Source of the DNA: Roseibium sp.
GTDB taxonomy: Bacteria; Pseudomonadota; Alphaproteobacteria; Rhizobiales; Stappiaceae
NCBI GenBank assembly: GCA_017643925.1
Contig: JAEPML010000002.1
Span: 496,001 to 560,000 of the forward strand
DNA: 64,000 nt
Reading direction: 5' to 3'
The notes beneath the pieces are model-generated. The model ran no database searches. It saw only the letters and a list, made by a program, of their open reading frames with translations, and was not told the origin of the DNA. A program made the translations under genes and the position numbers. Positions 36,447-45,210 of this stretch are shown piece after piece (position 1 is the first letter of the stretch; every line of letters begins with the position of its first letter).

Positions 36447-37856
36447 TTGAGCGAAGAAGGGCAACAAAGGGCGCAGGTTGAAACGTCGGTTTTCTCAAAG
36501 TTGCCGCAGCGTATGATAGAGGATCTCTATCGGATTGGGCTGATTGATGGCGATCGTGAAAACGGATCTTTTCGGCCAAGGGATGTCAGCAAGGACCTGT
36601 CCCTGTTCCTGCCATTGTTGTCTACCTTCACGCCCAGACTGGTCCCGGCGGCAAAAGAAAACTGCCCATTGCAATTTTGCACAGGTATCCTGAATGCTGG
36701 TTTTCCCGATGATCAACAGTCTGACACTGTTGAGCTTGCGTTTCCTGCCGGAGGGCAGGGCAAGACATCTATTGATGCAGCCCTGGGTTGTTTGGGGGAG
36801 CTTGCAGAGCGATTAAGTCTTTGCGTGCTCGGTGAAAGTGATCCGAGACTGACCGATCGGGACTTGCTACAACCGCAAGTCGATTTTACGCGATTGCTGG
36901 GATTGAGCAGGGGGCAGATTGCGAGAATCGAGGCGGCTGCGTTTGCACGATCGGCAACAGGAAAAAGCGAGCGGCTTGATCTCGATACGCTGCCAGCGCG
37001 GGTCGTGACACTCGATCGTTTGGGGGTGGAAAGTCGCATCCAGATGCCCGGGTTTGGGGTTCTCTTCAACGAGTATGCTGCATTTCAGGGGCAAAACCTG
37101 TCATTTGCATCAAGTGCCGGATGTGCCGTTTGGGCGTCCCGCCAGGGTGCGCGCGAACGGGCGCTTCTAGAGTTGTGTGAGCGGGATGCAGTGGCTCAGG
37201 CATGGTACAACCGCCTGGGGATAACTTTTCTACCCAGTGAGGTTGTTGAAGCCTCACTCGGCTCCGATCTGAGCGATTTTTTGGCGGAAAGAAGCCGTTT
37301 TACGCGCTTCTTTCGGGTTGCAACCGACCTGAATGTTCATGTCGTCATTGCCGTGTCTTTTTTTGATCGGGGCAGATCTGCGTCCTTCGGCGCTGCAGCA
37401 GACTGGAGTACTTGCGCAGCATGTTTCCGCGCTGCCAAGGAAATGCTGCAAGCCGAATTGTCACTCGATCTGATGGAACACTCCTACCAAAAATACTCTG
37501 GCAACAGCTTCAACCCCGCGAAACTGCCAAGACAGCTTGCATATGCACGAGAAGGCAGCATCCTAGCGGACCTGCCGATAGAAGAATGTGAAATCGCCAC
37601 GGGGACTGAACTGGCGACAGTCCATTCCTACGATTCTCTTCTGGAAAGCATCCTGGATAGGAACATGGAAATCTGGGAGTTCAATGCGACGCGCCCGGAT
37701 TTGAACATTCCCTGCGTCAAGCTGATGTCACCTGATCTGTGCAGCTGGGAACCCAGGTTTGGCAAGAAAAGGCTTTACAACAATGTTGTTGAAAGAGGCC
37801 TGCGGGCGAAACCGGCGACCGAAGCGGAGTTTGCGTCCAGGCCTTTTCCATTTTGA
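36447..37856 (+). CDS. YcaO-domain protein (candidate RiPP cyclodehydratase or related ATP-dependent enzyme)
   Basis: About 469 residues. The YcaO ATP-binding pattern is visible: ALGCLGELAERLSL (about 112-125), then SSAGCAVWASRQGARERALLELCERDAVAQAWY (about 222-254) with its E-x-x-x-E and ERD signatures. The tail ends RPFPF, reminiscent of the Pro-rich C-terminus of cyclodehydratases. YcaO enzymes activate peptide amides with ATP to form azolines, thioamides or amidines. The start is uncertain: TTG at 36447 has AAGGG five bases ahead; GTG at 36441 and TTG at 36432 are also in frame. It lies opposite two NHLP-like genes. No E1-like or dehydrogenase partner is encoded beside it, so its chemistry cannot be assigned. 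Confidence 0.85.
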   Translation: MSEEGQQRAQVETSVFSKLPQRMIEDLYRIGLIDGDRENGSFRPRDVSKDLSLFLPLLSTFTPRLVPAAKENCPLQFCTGILNAGFPDDQQSDTVELAFPAGGQGKTSIDAALGCLGELAERLSLCVLGESDPRLTDRDLLQPQVDFTRLLGLSRGQIARIEAAAFARSATGKSERLDLDTLPARVVTLDRLGVESRIQMPGFGVLFNEYAAFQGQNLSFASSAGCAVWASRQGARERALLELCERDAVAQAWYNRLGITFLPSEVVEASLGSDLSDFLAERSRFTRFFRVATDLNVHVVIAVSFFDRGRSASFGAAADWSTCAACFRAAKEMLQAELSLDLMEHSYQKYSGNSFNPAKLPRQLAYAREGSILADLPIEECEIATGTELATVHSYDSLLESILDRNMEIWEFNATRPDLNIPCVKLMSPDLCSWEPRFGKKRLYNNVVERGLRAKPATEAEFASRPFPF

Positions 37857-37887
37857 GCAATTGACAGGTTCATTCCACAACGATACT

Positions 37888-37915
37888 AAAACATGACTCA
37901 GAAGCTCATGTTTTT
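37888..37915 (+). terminator. Hairpin with T tract after the YcaO gene
   Basis: AAAACATGA and TCATGTTTT pair around nine bases, followed by T and then G-rich sequence. Lies 31 bases after the stop; it may act with the stronger terminator at 37969. Confidence 0.55.
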
Positions 37916-37968
37916 GGGGCGTCATGTCCGGATGATGACTGGGTCATCCGATCTCTGGAAGAGACTTC

Positions 37969-37995
37969 AGGCGGGGGGAACCCCGCCTTCTTTTT
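37969..37995 (+). terminator. Rho-independent terminator after the YcaO gene
   Basis: AGGCGGGG-ggaa-CCCCGCCT then TTCTTTTT: an 8-bp stem with a T tract. It overlaps the stop codon of the convergent CAP-domain gene. Confidence 0.85.
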
Positions 37996-38542
37996 ACCGC
38001 AGGTTCGGTCTTCCATCCTCGAATGGTCGGGCAAGGGTCATGACCCAGAAATTGCGCCATGTGCCCGTGTTCCGGTTGGTCCGGGCGATGCCGACGCGCG
38101 TAACATAGGGGTTGAGCAGGTTCTTGTTGTGGCCCTCTGAGCCCTGCCATCCTCGGAAAGCTGCCGGCAAGTCCGCATAGCCGGCGCCAAGATTTTCAGC
38201 GGCGGCATAATTTGCGTAGCGGGCCTTGTCCAGACGCTGGGAAAGGCCGAATGCGCTATGGGCCCACGTATCCATGCTGTCGCGCTCGGCAATATGGCGG
38301 GCCATCTTCTGGGAGACCTGGTCCAGTTTCGGGTCGTGTCTGAGGGCGGGTAGACCGTTCTGTTGACGGTAGGCGTTCAGCATCGAGAGCATTTGTGAAC
38401 TGCTGACCGGTTGGTCCGCCAGCACAGTCTCGTCTTCAAGGTCATCGCCGCCTGGCAAGGCGCCGCAGGCCGCCAATGCAAATGACATCCAAACGGCCAG
38501 AAACACTTTGCGAATGACTGCAAAAGCTGAGGCAGAACCCAT
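37994..38542 (-). CDS. CAP-domain (SCP/PR-1) lipoprotein
   Basis: 182 residues. A lipobox-type signal (FALAACG, Cys near residue 26) precedes a CAP domain: MLNAYRQQNGLPALRHDPKL, MARHIAERDSM, WAHSAFGLSQRL, AAENLGAGY, GSEGHNKNLLNPYVTRVGI. His and Glu of the CAP cavity are in place. It starts inside the stop of the phosphoesterase gene (TGATG), so the two are coupled. Function of such bacterial CAP lipoproteins is not established. Confidence 0.88.
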   Translation of the reverse strand: MGSASAFAVIRKVFLAVWMSFALAACGALPGGDDLEDETVLADQPVSSSQMLSMLNAYRQQNGLPALRHDPKLDQVSQKMARHIAERDSMDTWAHSAFGLSQRLDKARYANYAAAENLGAGYADLPAAFRGWQGSEGHNKNLLNPYVTRVGIARTNRNTGTWRNFWVMTLARPFEDGRPNLR

Positions 38543-39378
38543 CAACACTCGTCTCCCGGCCAGACAACGCCCTCATCGGCAAAGAAGTTATATGGGCCCG
38601 GATAGCTTTCCACATAGGCCATGTGGGACACGACCCCTGTTCTTTCCGAGTGGAAATGAACGAAATAGGCCGCAGGTTCGAAATTGAAGAGCGCCGGGCC
38701 GTTTTCGGTCAGATCCAGAACGACCTGATGGCCGGTGCTCGGGGCCAGGGTCATGATCTTGCCGGCGAAATTGGCGATGATTGGCCGGTGCAGGTGCCCG
38801 CACAAAAATCGTTCGACGTGATCGCAAGGCGCGACAATCTCGGCCAGGGCGTCCGCGTCCAGAAGGCCCATATTGTCCATATGCGTTATCCCCGAAAGCG
38901 CAGGGGGATGATGCAGGGCGATCAGGGTGGGCTTGGTGTTCTCTCGCAGCTTACCGTCGAGCCAGGTCAGTTGCTCCCGGCCCACTTCACCGCACGGGCT
39001 GTTCGGCAAAAATGTGTCCAGTGCGATCACCTGTACACTACCGACATCGGCGGCGTAGTAGATCTTGCCGGAGCGGGATTCCGACATGCCCGGAAATTCA
39101 GGCAATGCCCGTCGCATGTCGTCGCTGTTGTCGTGATTGCCCGGAACAACGAAGACTGGCATGTCCAGCCGCGACAGTAGTTCCCGGCCGACGGCATATT
39201 CACGAGGATCGCTTCTGTCGGTCAGATCACCGGTGACCACAAGTGCATCCGGTTTCGGATTGAATGCCTGCAAGGACCGGATGGCACGTTCAGCGAACAT
39301 GTTTGTGTCTGAAACCCGGTAGCAGGCAAGGCCTCTTGGACGCAAATGCAGGTCTGTGATCTGGGCAATCAAAGTCAT
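38542..39378 (-). CDS. Metallophosphoesterase, CpdA-like (class III cyclic nucleotide phosphodiesterase family)
   Basis: 278 residues with the complete metallophosphoesterase set: QITDLHL, VVTGDLTDRSD, VPGNHDN, ALHHPP and LCGHLHRP. The length and order fit CpdA-type enzymes that hydrolyse cyclic nucleotides; other phosphoesterase substrates cannot be excluded. It is followed by the CAP lipoprotein gene with start/stop overlap. Confidence 0.88.
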   Translation of the reverse strand: MTLIAQITDLHLRPRGLACYRVSDTNMFAERAIRSLQAFNPKPDALVVTGDLTDRSDPREYAVGRELLSRLDMPVFVVPGNHDNSDDMRRALPEFPGMSESRSGKIYYAADVGSVQVIALDTFLPNSPCGEVGREQLTWLDGKLRENTKPTLIALHHPPALSGITHMDNMGLLDADALAEIVAPCDHVERFLCGHLHRPIIANFAGKIMTLAPSTGHQVVLDLTENGPALFNFEPAAYFVHFHSERTGVVSHMAYVESYPGPYNFFADEGVVWPGDEC

Positions 39379-39547
39379 TGGAAAACCTTGGGACTCTTGA
39401 CGTGAACTGTGTCACGAGACGATACCTCAGGGGCGATTGAGAGCAAGCACTTGTTTCCCTTTTTGAAAAGCTCATGTAGGAGATGCTGTCGAATGGACCG
39501 GCTGGCGAGATTGACGTCAACGGGCAAAGGCATCGGAACGAGAGTAG

Positions 39548-41410
39548 ATGGCAGACAAGACCGACGAGCAGATGGAAAAACAACCGGAAGCGGGCAAAAC
39601 CAACGGCACTGAAACTGTCGGCGGTGATTCATCTGGTTCCGAAGATGCTCCGGGCGCTGCGCAAAATGGGTCAGGGGCTGTTGTCACACCCATGAAAAAG
39701 CCGATTTGGCTCCGGGTTTTCGGCCACGATATCACGGCACCCTTTCTCCTCCTGTTGCTCTCGCTCGTCCTGTTTGTGCCCGGGCAGTGGACCGTCCCTC
39801 CGCTTGACAGGGATGAGCCGCGTTTCACGCAGGCCACAAAACAGATGCTTGAAACGGATGACTACATCGACATCCGTTTTCAGGATCAGGCGAGGCACAA
39901 GAAACCTGTCGGGATCTACTGGCTGCAGGCTGCAGCAGCCAAGTTGACCGGGCACGGTGCGGATGCGCCACTTTGGGTCTACCGGCTCCCGTCGATTATC
40001 GGTGCCGTATTGAGCGTTCTGGCGAGTTTCTGGATGGCGCGAGCCTTCATCGGTCCGGCAGGTGCTCTCCTGGTGAGCGGATTTGTGGCGCTGGCGATTA
40101 TCGTCGGTGTCGAAGCCCGCCTTGCCAAAACCGACGCCATGCTGTTTGCAACCATCATCGTCGCCCAGGGAGCGCTGGCACGGATCTGGCTGAAAGAGAC
40201 GAAAGAGCGCGCCTGGGGCCTGGCCTTTCTGTTCTGGACAGCGCTGGCGGCTTCCGTCCTCATAAAGGGACCGGTCGGTCTCATGGTTGTCGGCCTTACG
40301 GTGGTCGGGCTGATGGTCTTGCGCAGAAAAGTCGCCTGGTTCATGGCGGCATCGCCGATAATCGGGTTCATCTGGTTCGTGCTGCTCGTGTCACCCTGGT
40401 TCGTTGCAATCTGGATCGCCACCGACGGCACATTCTTCACGGAGGCGATAGGCAAGGATCTGCTCGGGAAAGTCGGGCAGGGGCAGGAAGGCCACGGTGC
40501 GCCACCCCTGACGCATCTTGGTGCGATGCTGGGTGTGTTCTGGCCGTTGCCTGCCTTCTTTCTGATCGCCTTGCCCATGATCTGGCGGGAAAGAAAGAGC
40601 CCGCTGGTGGTGTTTGCATTTGCGTGGTTCTTTCCCAGCTGGATCGTGTTTGAACTGGTGGCCACCAAGCTGCCGCATTACACCATGCCGTTGCTTCCAG
40701 CCCTTGCTCTGCCCGTTGCCGCCGCACTCATGGAAGGGGCAAGTGCCCAGGGCAGGCGCTGGACGGGATGGGCCGCCGCGATCCTGCTGGCGGTTCCGAT
40801 CGTTGGCATTGCGGCCGGTGCCTTTGCCGGCCCATTCGTCCTTGGCACGTGGCCGTCGCCTCCCGGCGCCATTCTTGTTGCGATTGGCGCTGTTTGTGCT
40901 GTTGCCGCAGCGACGAGGCTTTTGCGGGGGCCCGCTCTCTACGCCGTTTTGCCAGTCGCGGCATCTGCCATGTTTGTCGCGGTCGGTGTGTGGGGTTTCG
41001 TCGGTCCGGCGCTAAATCCATTCTGGGTCAGCCCGCGTCTTGTGGAAGCGCTGGACGAGATCCCCGGCTGTGCCAACTCCGATACCCGTCAGGTGGTGAC
41101 AAGCGGCTTTCACGAACCGAGTTTCATTTTCCTGGAAGGCACCGGGACACAGATCATCTCACCGAAAGGGGCGGCAGAGTTTTTGCTTGCCTCGGATAGG
41201 GAAAACGGGATGTCCTGCCGTGTTGCTGCCATTGAAAGCAGGGAAGAAGAGGCGTTTTTGGCCTCTGCGAAGGAGATAGGTCTTGTGCCGGTCGTTCGAA
41301 AAAGGGTAGACGGCCTCAACATCAATGGCGGTGATGACGTAGACATCGCTCTTTTTCAGAATGCTGGATCGGGCACGGAAACAAAAGACGGCAATGACAA
41401 GCAGCAGTAA
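39548..41410 (+). CDS. GT39-family membrane glycosyltransferase (ArnT-like)
   Basis: 620 residues. A 60-residue acidic, low-complexity N-terminus is followed by 10-12 membrane spans. The catalytic first loop reads VPPLDRDEPRFTQATKQM, with the DE pair of ArnT/PMT enzymes, then RHKKPVGIYWLQ. Such enzymes move a sugar from a polyprenyl phosphate carrier to lipid A or core outside the inner membrane. It overlaps the next gene by 17 bases and begins a four-gene envelope operon. The acceptor is unknown. Confidence 0.9.
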   Translation: MADKTDEQMEKQPEAGKTNGTETVGGDSSGSEDAPGAAQNGSGAVVTPMKKPIWLRVFGHDITAPFLLLLLSLVLFVPGQWTVPPLDRDEPRFTQATKQMLETDDYIDIRFQDQARHKKPVGIYWLQAAAAKLTGHGADAPLWVYRLPSIIGAVLSVLASFWMARAFIGPAGALLVSGFVALAIIVGVEARLAKTDAMLFATIIVAQGALARIWLKETKERAWGLAFLFWTALAASVLIKGPVGLMVVGLTVVGLMVLRRKVAWFMAASPIIGFIWFVLLVSPWFVAIWIATDGTFFTEAIGKDLLGKVGQGQEGHGAPPLTHLGAMLGVFWPLPAFFLIALPMIWRERKSPLVVFAFAWFFPSWIVFELVATKLPHYTMPLLPALALPVAAALMEGASAQGRRWTGWAAAILLAVPIVGIAAGAFAGPFVLGTWPSPPGAILVAIGAVCAVAAATRLLRGPALYAVLPVAASAMFVAVGVWGFVGPALNPFWVSPRLVEALDEIPGCANSDTRQVVTSGFHEPSFIFLEGTGTQIISPKGAAEFLLASDRENGMSCRVAAIESREEEAFLASAKEIGLVPVVRKRVDGLNINGGDDVDIALFQNAGSGTETKDGNDKQQ

Positions 41411-42302
41411 CAAAGTCTGGCGGCTACTGGCGCGCATGCGCGGGAATACCCGGCGGGCCGCGATACTTTTTGCGGGTCGCAAGGAGCGGGCCCATCACAA
41501 GCTGAAGCCATTGCCGCCCGGACAGCGCCCGCAGGATATCCTGGCCATTCTTCTGCTTACCGTGGGGGTTGCGGTCGTTGTCGCCGACGTGCCCACCTAT
41601 CCCTGGCTACGATCCTTGCCAGGCGAGTATCGTTCGGCCTTTCGGGCGTTTACAGATTTCGGAAAAGCGGACTGGATTTTGGTGTCCACCGGTCTGACAT
41701 GTCTGGCATTGCTTGCCCTTGACGCAGGCCGGTATGCGTTCCGCCTGCGCATGGCAATCGGTGCGGTCTTCACCTATGCAGCTTTCATGTTCTATGCAGT
41801 GACTGCGACCGGCCTCCTGGCGATTGTCTTCAAGTGGTCGCTCGGAAGAGCACGCCCGAAACTATACGAGGAAGTCGGGCCGGTGCGTTTTGATTTCCTT
41901 GCATTTGACGGAACCTACACGAGTTTCCCGTCGGGACACTCGACAACGGTGGCCGCTCTTGCGACCGCACTCGCGTTCATTTTCCCATCCTATCGATGGT
42001 TGATCATCGTCGCCGCCTTCTGGCTCGCCTTCAGCCGCGTGATGGTTGGTGCGCATTACCCCAGCGACGTGATTGCCGGAACGCTGCTCGGCGTTACCTT
42101 CACATTCTTCACAGTGCGTGCCATGGCGCGCCGGCGCGTCGGATTCCACTTGTCCGACACGGGCAAGATCGTGCCCAACATGAGCCCGGTATCGGCCAGG
42201 GCCTGCCTGAGAGCGACCTGGCAGGTGCTGCGAGGGCAACGCGGCGCGGATCGCATTCCGGCAACCACAAAAGACACCGACGACACGGGGCGGACGACTT
42301 GA
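41394..42302 (+). CDS. PAP2-family membrane phosphatase
   Basis: 302 residues. Five to six spans and the three phosphatase motifs: KWSLGRARP, FPSGHSTTVA and SRVMVGAHYPSDV. LpxE-like lipid A phosphatases and undecaprenyl diphosphate phosphatases share these. The ATG at 41394 overlaps the GT39 stop; TGATG couples its end to the GT2 gene. A role in lipid A or carrier dephosphorylation fits its neighbours. Confidence 0.88.
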   Translation: MTSSSNKVWRLLARMRGNTRRAAILFAGRKERAHHKLKPLPPGQRPQDILAILLLTVGVAVVVADVPTYPWLRSLPGEYRSAFRAFTDFGKADWILVSTGLTCLALLALDAGRYAFRLRMAIGAVFTYAAFMFYAVTATGLLAIVFKWSLGRARPKLYEEVGPVRFDFLAFDGTYTSFPSGHSTTVAALATALAFIFPSYRWLIIVAAFWLAFSRVMVGAHYPSDVIAGTLLGVTFTFFTVRAMARRRVGFHLSDTGKIVPNMSPVSARACLRATWQVLRGQRGADRIPATTKDTDDTGRTT

Positions 42303-43063
42303 TGACACAAAGCTACCTTGAAGGGCTGGCTGCCAGCAAAGGTGCGCTCGCGGTAACCGTGGTCGTTCCGGCCAAAGACGAGGCTGAAAACCTTCCCATT
42401 CTGCTTGAGGAGATCGAGACAGCACTGGAAGGACGAAGCTTCGAAGTGATCGTTGTCGACGACGGGTCCTCTGACGGCACCGATATCGTGCTGCAGGACT
42501 ATGCGGCAACCCATGACTGGCTCCGTCCCATCCGTCATGAGAAAGCTTGCGGCCAAAGTTGCGCAGTGCGCACCGGTGTTCAAAACGCCCGCGGTGATGT
42601 GGTGGCGACCATTGACGGCGATGGTGAAAACAACCCGGCCTATATTCCCGATCTTCTCGATGCGCTCGAAGCCGGTGGTCCTGCCGTCGCCCTGGCAGCA
42701 GGTCAGAGACTTGGCCGCAAGGCCAGTCTTGCGAAACGATATGCGTCAAAATTCGCGAACAAGCTGCGTGGTGCAATTCTCAAGGACAACACGCGTGACA
42801 GTGGTTGCGGCCTGAAAGCCTTGCGTCGGGAAGTGTTCCTGCAGTTGCCCTATTTTGACAGTTGGCACCGTTTCTTGCCGGCACTGGTGATCCGGGAGGG
42901 CTACGGCGTGGTGCACATTGATGTGCAGGACAGGCAGCGGCGACACGGTTCATCGAAATACGGCATCTTCGATCGTGCACTCGTCGGCGTGCTCGACCTT
43001 TTCGGAGTTTGGTGGCTCCGCCGCAGACGCAAGAAGATCCCGGAAGTCCGGCCCTTGACTTGA
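42302..43063 (+). CDS. GT2-family polyprenyl-phosphate sugar synthase (DPM1/RgtE-like)
   Basis: 253 residues without a membrane span. VVVPAKDEAENLPILLEEI, VIVVDDGSSDGTD, TIDGDGENNP, DSGCGLKALRREVF and QRRHGSSKYG are the motifs of dolichol-phosphate mannose synthase-like enzymes. In Rhizobium, RgtE of this type makes dodecaprenyl-phosphate galacturonate, with the small RgtF beside it. The next gene is such a small protein, so the pair probably makes the donor for the GT39 enzyme. The sugar is not determined. Confidence 0.9.
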   Translation: MTQSYLEGLAASKGALAVTVVVPAKDEAENLPILLEEIETALEGRSFEVIVVDDGSSDGTDIVLQDYAATHDWLRPIRHEKACGQSCAVRTGVQNARGDVVATIDGDGENNPAYIPDLLDALEAGGPAVALAAGQRLGRKASLAKRYASKFANKLRGAILKDNTRDSGCGLKALRREVFLQLPYFDSWHRFLPALVIREGYGVVHIDVQDRQRRHGSSKYGIFDRALVGVLDLFGVWWLRRRRKKIPEVRPLT

Positions 43064-43123
43064 GGCTCTGCCCAATTTGAAACCCCAACTTGTCACTAGC
43101 AAAGAATGTGATGGACCTATCTG

Positions 43124-43438
43124 ATGGACGCTCTTTTTGACTGGATACGCGTGGTATTCATCGACCAGTTCGACTTCTGGATCATCCTGGGTTTCTTCGC
43201 GCAGGCCATGTTCATGATGCGGTTCGTGATCCAGTGGATCGCTTCGGAACGTGTCGGGCGCTCGATCGTGCCGGTTGCCTTCTGGTTCTTCTCGATCGCC
43301 GGGGGAACACTGCTCCTCATCTATGCAATCCAGCGCCAGGATCCGGTCTTCATCGCAGGGCAGGGGCTGGGGCTGCTGATCTATTTCAGAAATCTCTGGT
43401 TGATCTTCAAAGAAAAACGGAACGACCCCACGATCTGA
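43124..43438 (+). CDS. Small membrane protein with lipid-A-disaccharide synthase N-terminal-like (LABN) domain, RgtF-like
   Basis: 104 residues with three spans. FWIILGFFAQAMFMMRFVIQWIASE, RSIVPVAFWFFSIAGG and GQGLGLLIYFRNLWLI are the LABN signature. Partner of the GT2 enzyme upstream, as RgtF is of RgtE. It closes the envelope operon. Confidence 0.93.
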   Translation: MDALFDWIRVVFIDQFDFWIILGFFAQAMFMMRFVIQWIASERVGRSIVPVAFWFFSIAGGTLLLIYAIQRQDPVFIAGQGLGLLIYFRNLWLIFKEKRNDPTI

Positions 43439-43530
43439 GGAGAGTTGCTGCCAGCGCGGGCATCGCCAGTAGTCCCCGTGGTACCTTTTCTCGCTGAAAG
43501 TCGCTTCCCTATGCCAACCAGAAATCATCA

Positions 43531-43556
43531 GGCGCAGCCGGCAATCCAGCTGCGCC
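43531..43556. terminator. Stem-loop between convergent genes
   Basis: GGCGCAGC and GCTGCGCC pair around ten bases, between the LABN gene and metC. There is no T tract, so terminator function is uncertain. Confidence 0.35.
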
Positions 43557-43563
43557 CGTCACC

Positions 43564-44742
43564 CTAGGCAAAAGCGCTTTCAAAAGCCTGGGCGAGATCC
43601 CTGATGAGGTCTTCTGGATCCTCGAGGCCTATGTGAAGGCGCACGGATTGCAGGCCCTCGTCGAATGGCGTCGCGGTGCGCATTCCTTTCAGCCGAACGG
43701 GGATGGCGAGACTTTCGAAACCACCCCAGGAATAGCCCAGTCCGAATAGCGTCAGGGCGTTCAGGAACCTGAAATTCTGTTCCTTGCTCGTTCCGTCCGC
43801 GAAGTCGAAGGCGAACAGTCCGGAAGCGCCCGAGAAATCCCTTTTCCAGATCTCGTGGCCAGGGTCACTTTCAAGAGCAGGATAACGGATCCCTGCGACC
43901 TGATCCTGGTCCTTGAGCCAGTCGATGACTTCAAGCGTGTTGCGTTGGTGACGTTCCAGGCGGACAGACAGCGTTCGCAATCCGCGAAGGCCGAGAAAGA
44001 TGTCGTCCGGAGCGACATGTGCGCCCATGGCCCCGCACAGTTCGTGCAGCCCTTCCCAGGCCCTGTCGCTGGCAGCGATGGTGCCCAGCATGGCATCGGA
44101 ATGACCGACGATATATTTGGTTCCCGCCTGGATGGACAGGTCGACCCCGAGCGCAATCGGCTGGCAATAAAGCGGGCTCGCCCAGGTATTGTCCATGAGC
44201 ACCGTGGCCCCGATTTCATGTGCTGCCGCAGCGATGGCCGGTATGTCCTGCATCTCGAAGGACAGGGAACCCGGAGCTTCCGTGAATACCGCCGTCGTTT
44301 CGTCCCTGAACAGCGTCTTGATGTTCGAACCAAGGGACGGGTCGTAATACTCGACGGCAACGCCGGTGCGCGGGAGAACGGTGTCGGCGAAATGCCGGGT
44401 CGGTCCGTAGGCGGTGTCCGCAATAAGGATACGATCACCTGCCTTTACGCAGGACAGAATTGCGAGTGCAACCGCATTGAGGCCTGAATTGGCGATCTTG
44501 GCACCTGCGGCTCCCTCCATCTCTTTCAGTGCTTCTTCCAGAGAATCGGTCGTCGGGTTGCCACGACGCGCGTAGGAATAGGTCTGCCCACCGGTCACCA
44601 TGGTCTCGACATCGGGATAGAGAACGGTTGATGCGTGCACCACGGGCGGGTTGACGAAACCATGAAACCCGCGAGGATTTCTTCCGGAGTGAGCAAGTTT
44701 GGTATCTGGTTTCAACGAGGTAGTGGAATCGGAACTGGACAT
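43564..44742 (-). CDS. metC: Cystathionine beta-lyase
   Basis: 392 residues of the Cys/Met metabolism PLP family. SYARRGNPTTDSLEEAL, DTAYGPTRHFADTVL, LMDNTWASP and the Schiff-base region SIQAGTKYIVGHSDAM fit. It cleaves cystathionine to homocysteine, pyruvate and ammonia. Start at ATG 44742. Its position upstream of, and divergent from, aapJ resembles the arrangement known in Rhizobium. Confidence 0.9.
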   Translation of the reverse strand: MSSSDSTTSLKPDTKLAHSGRNPRGFHGFVNPPVVHASTVLYPDVETMVTGGQTYSYARRGNPTTDSLEEALKEMEGAAGAKIANSGLNAVALAILSCVKAGDRILIADTAYGPTRHFADTVLPRTGVAVEYYDPSLGSNIKTLFRDETTAVFTEAPGSLSFEMQDIPAIAAAAHEIGATVLMDNTWASPLYCQPIALGVDLSIQAGTKYIVGHSDAMLGTIAASDRAWEGLHELCGAMGAHVAPDDIFLGLRGLRTLSVRLERHQRNTLEVIDWLKDQDQVAGIRYPALESDPGHEIWKRDFSGASGLFAFDFADGTSKEQNFRFLNALTLFGLGYSWGGFESLAIPVRLKGMRTATPFDEGLQSVRLHIGLEDPEDLIRDLAQAFESAFA

Positions 44743-45210
44743 GGGGGCTCGTATGGGTTGATGCGAGAAATGGAATATCCGTTTTAACGGAATTTCTGGT
44801 GATCGCACACCTTAGTCATTCCCAAAATTGCTGCAACAGGCCTGTTTTGCGACCGTTTTTCATTCTGTTTATCGAGAATTTTATCGAATGCGTTAACGCG
44901 CTTTTTCAAAGCCGCTAAATCGATTGAACCCATTTTAGGCATTGCACGATTTCATTTTAGCCATGCTGATGAATTGTGCGTCGATTGAGGTCGTTTTGCA
45001 GGGTGGCTCGAGAATTTTGCCGAGATAAATGCAGCAAGTACTTGACCCGAACGACTAAATGCCATCGTATGGGGCCGTTGGGTGGGACGGAAGTCGTCTG
45101 GAGGAAGCAGCCGACAAGGCTGGCATCGTCCAAAAAACGAGACGATGAGGATACCTTCCGATCAAATCCAACACGACAAAGAATGGGTAACAAATAAAGG
45201 CTGCATATCC
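44743..45210. promoter_or_regulatory. Divergent promoter region of metC and aapJ
   Basis: About 470 bases, AT-rich at 44830-44960. No gene is supported here. An open frame that runs into aapJ from 45082 has no better start than the ATG at 45211. In relatives this region carries a nitrogen-regulated promoter; I did not find a clear consensus. Confidence 0.4.
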
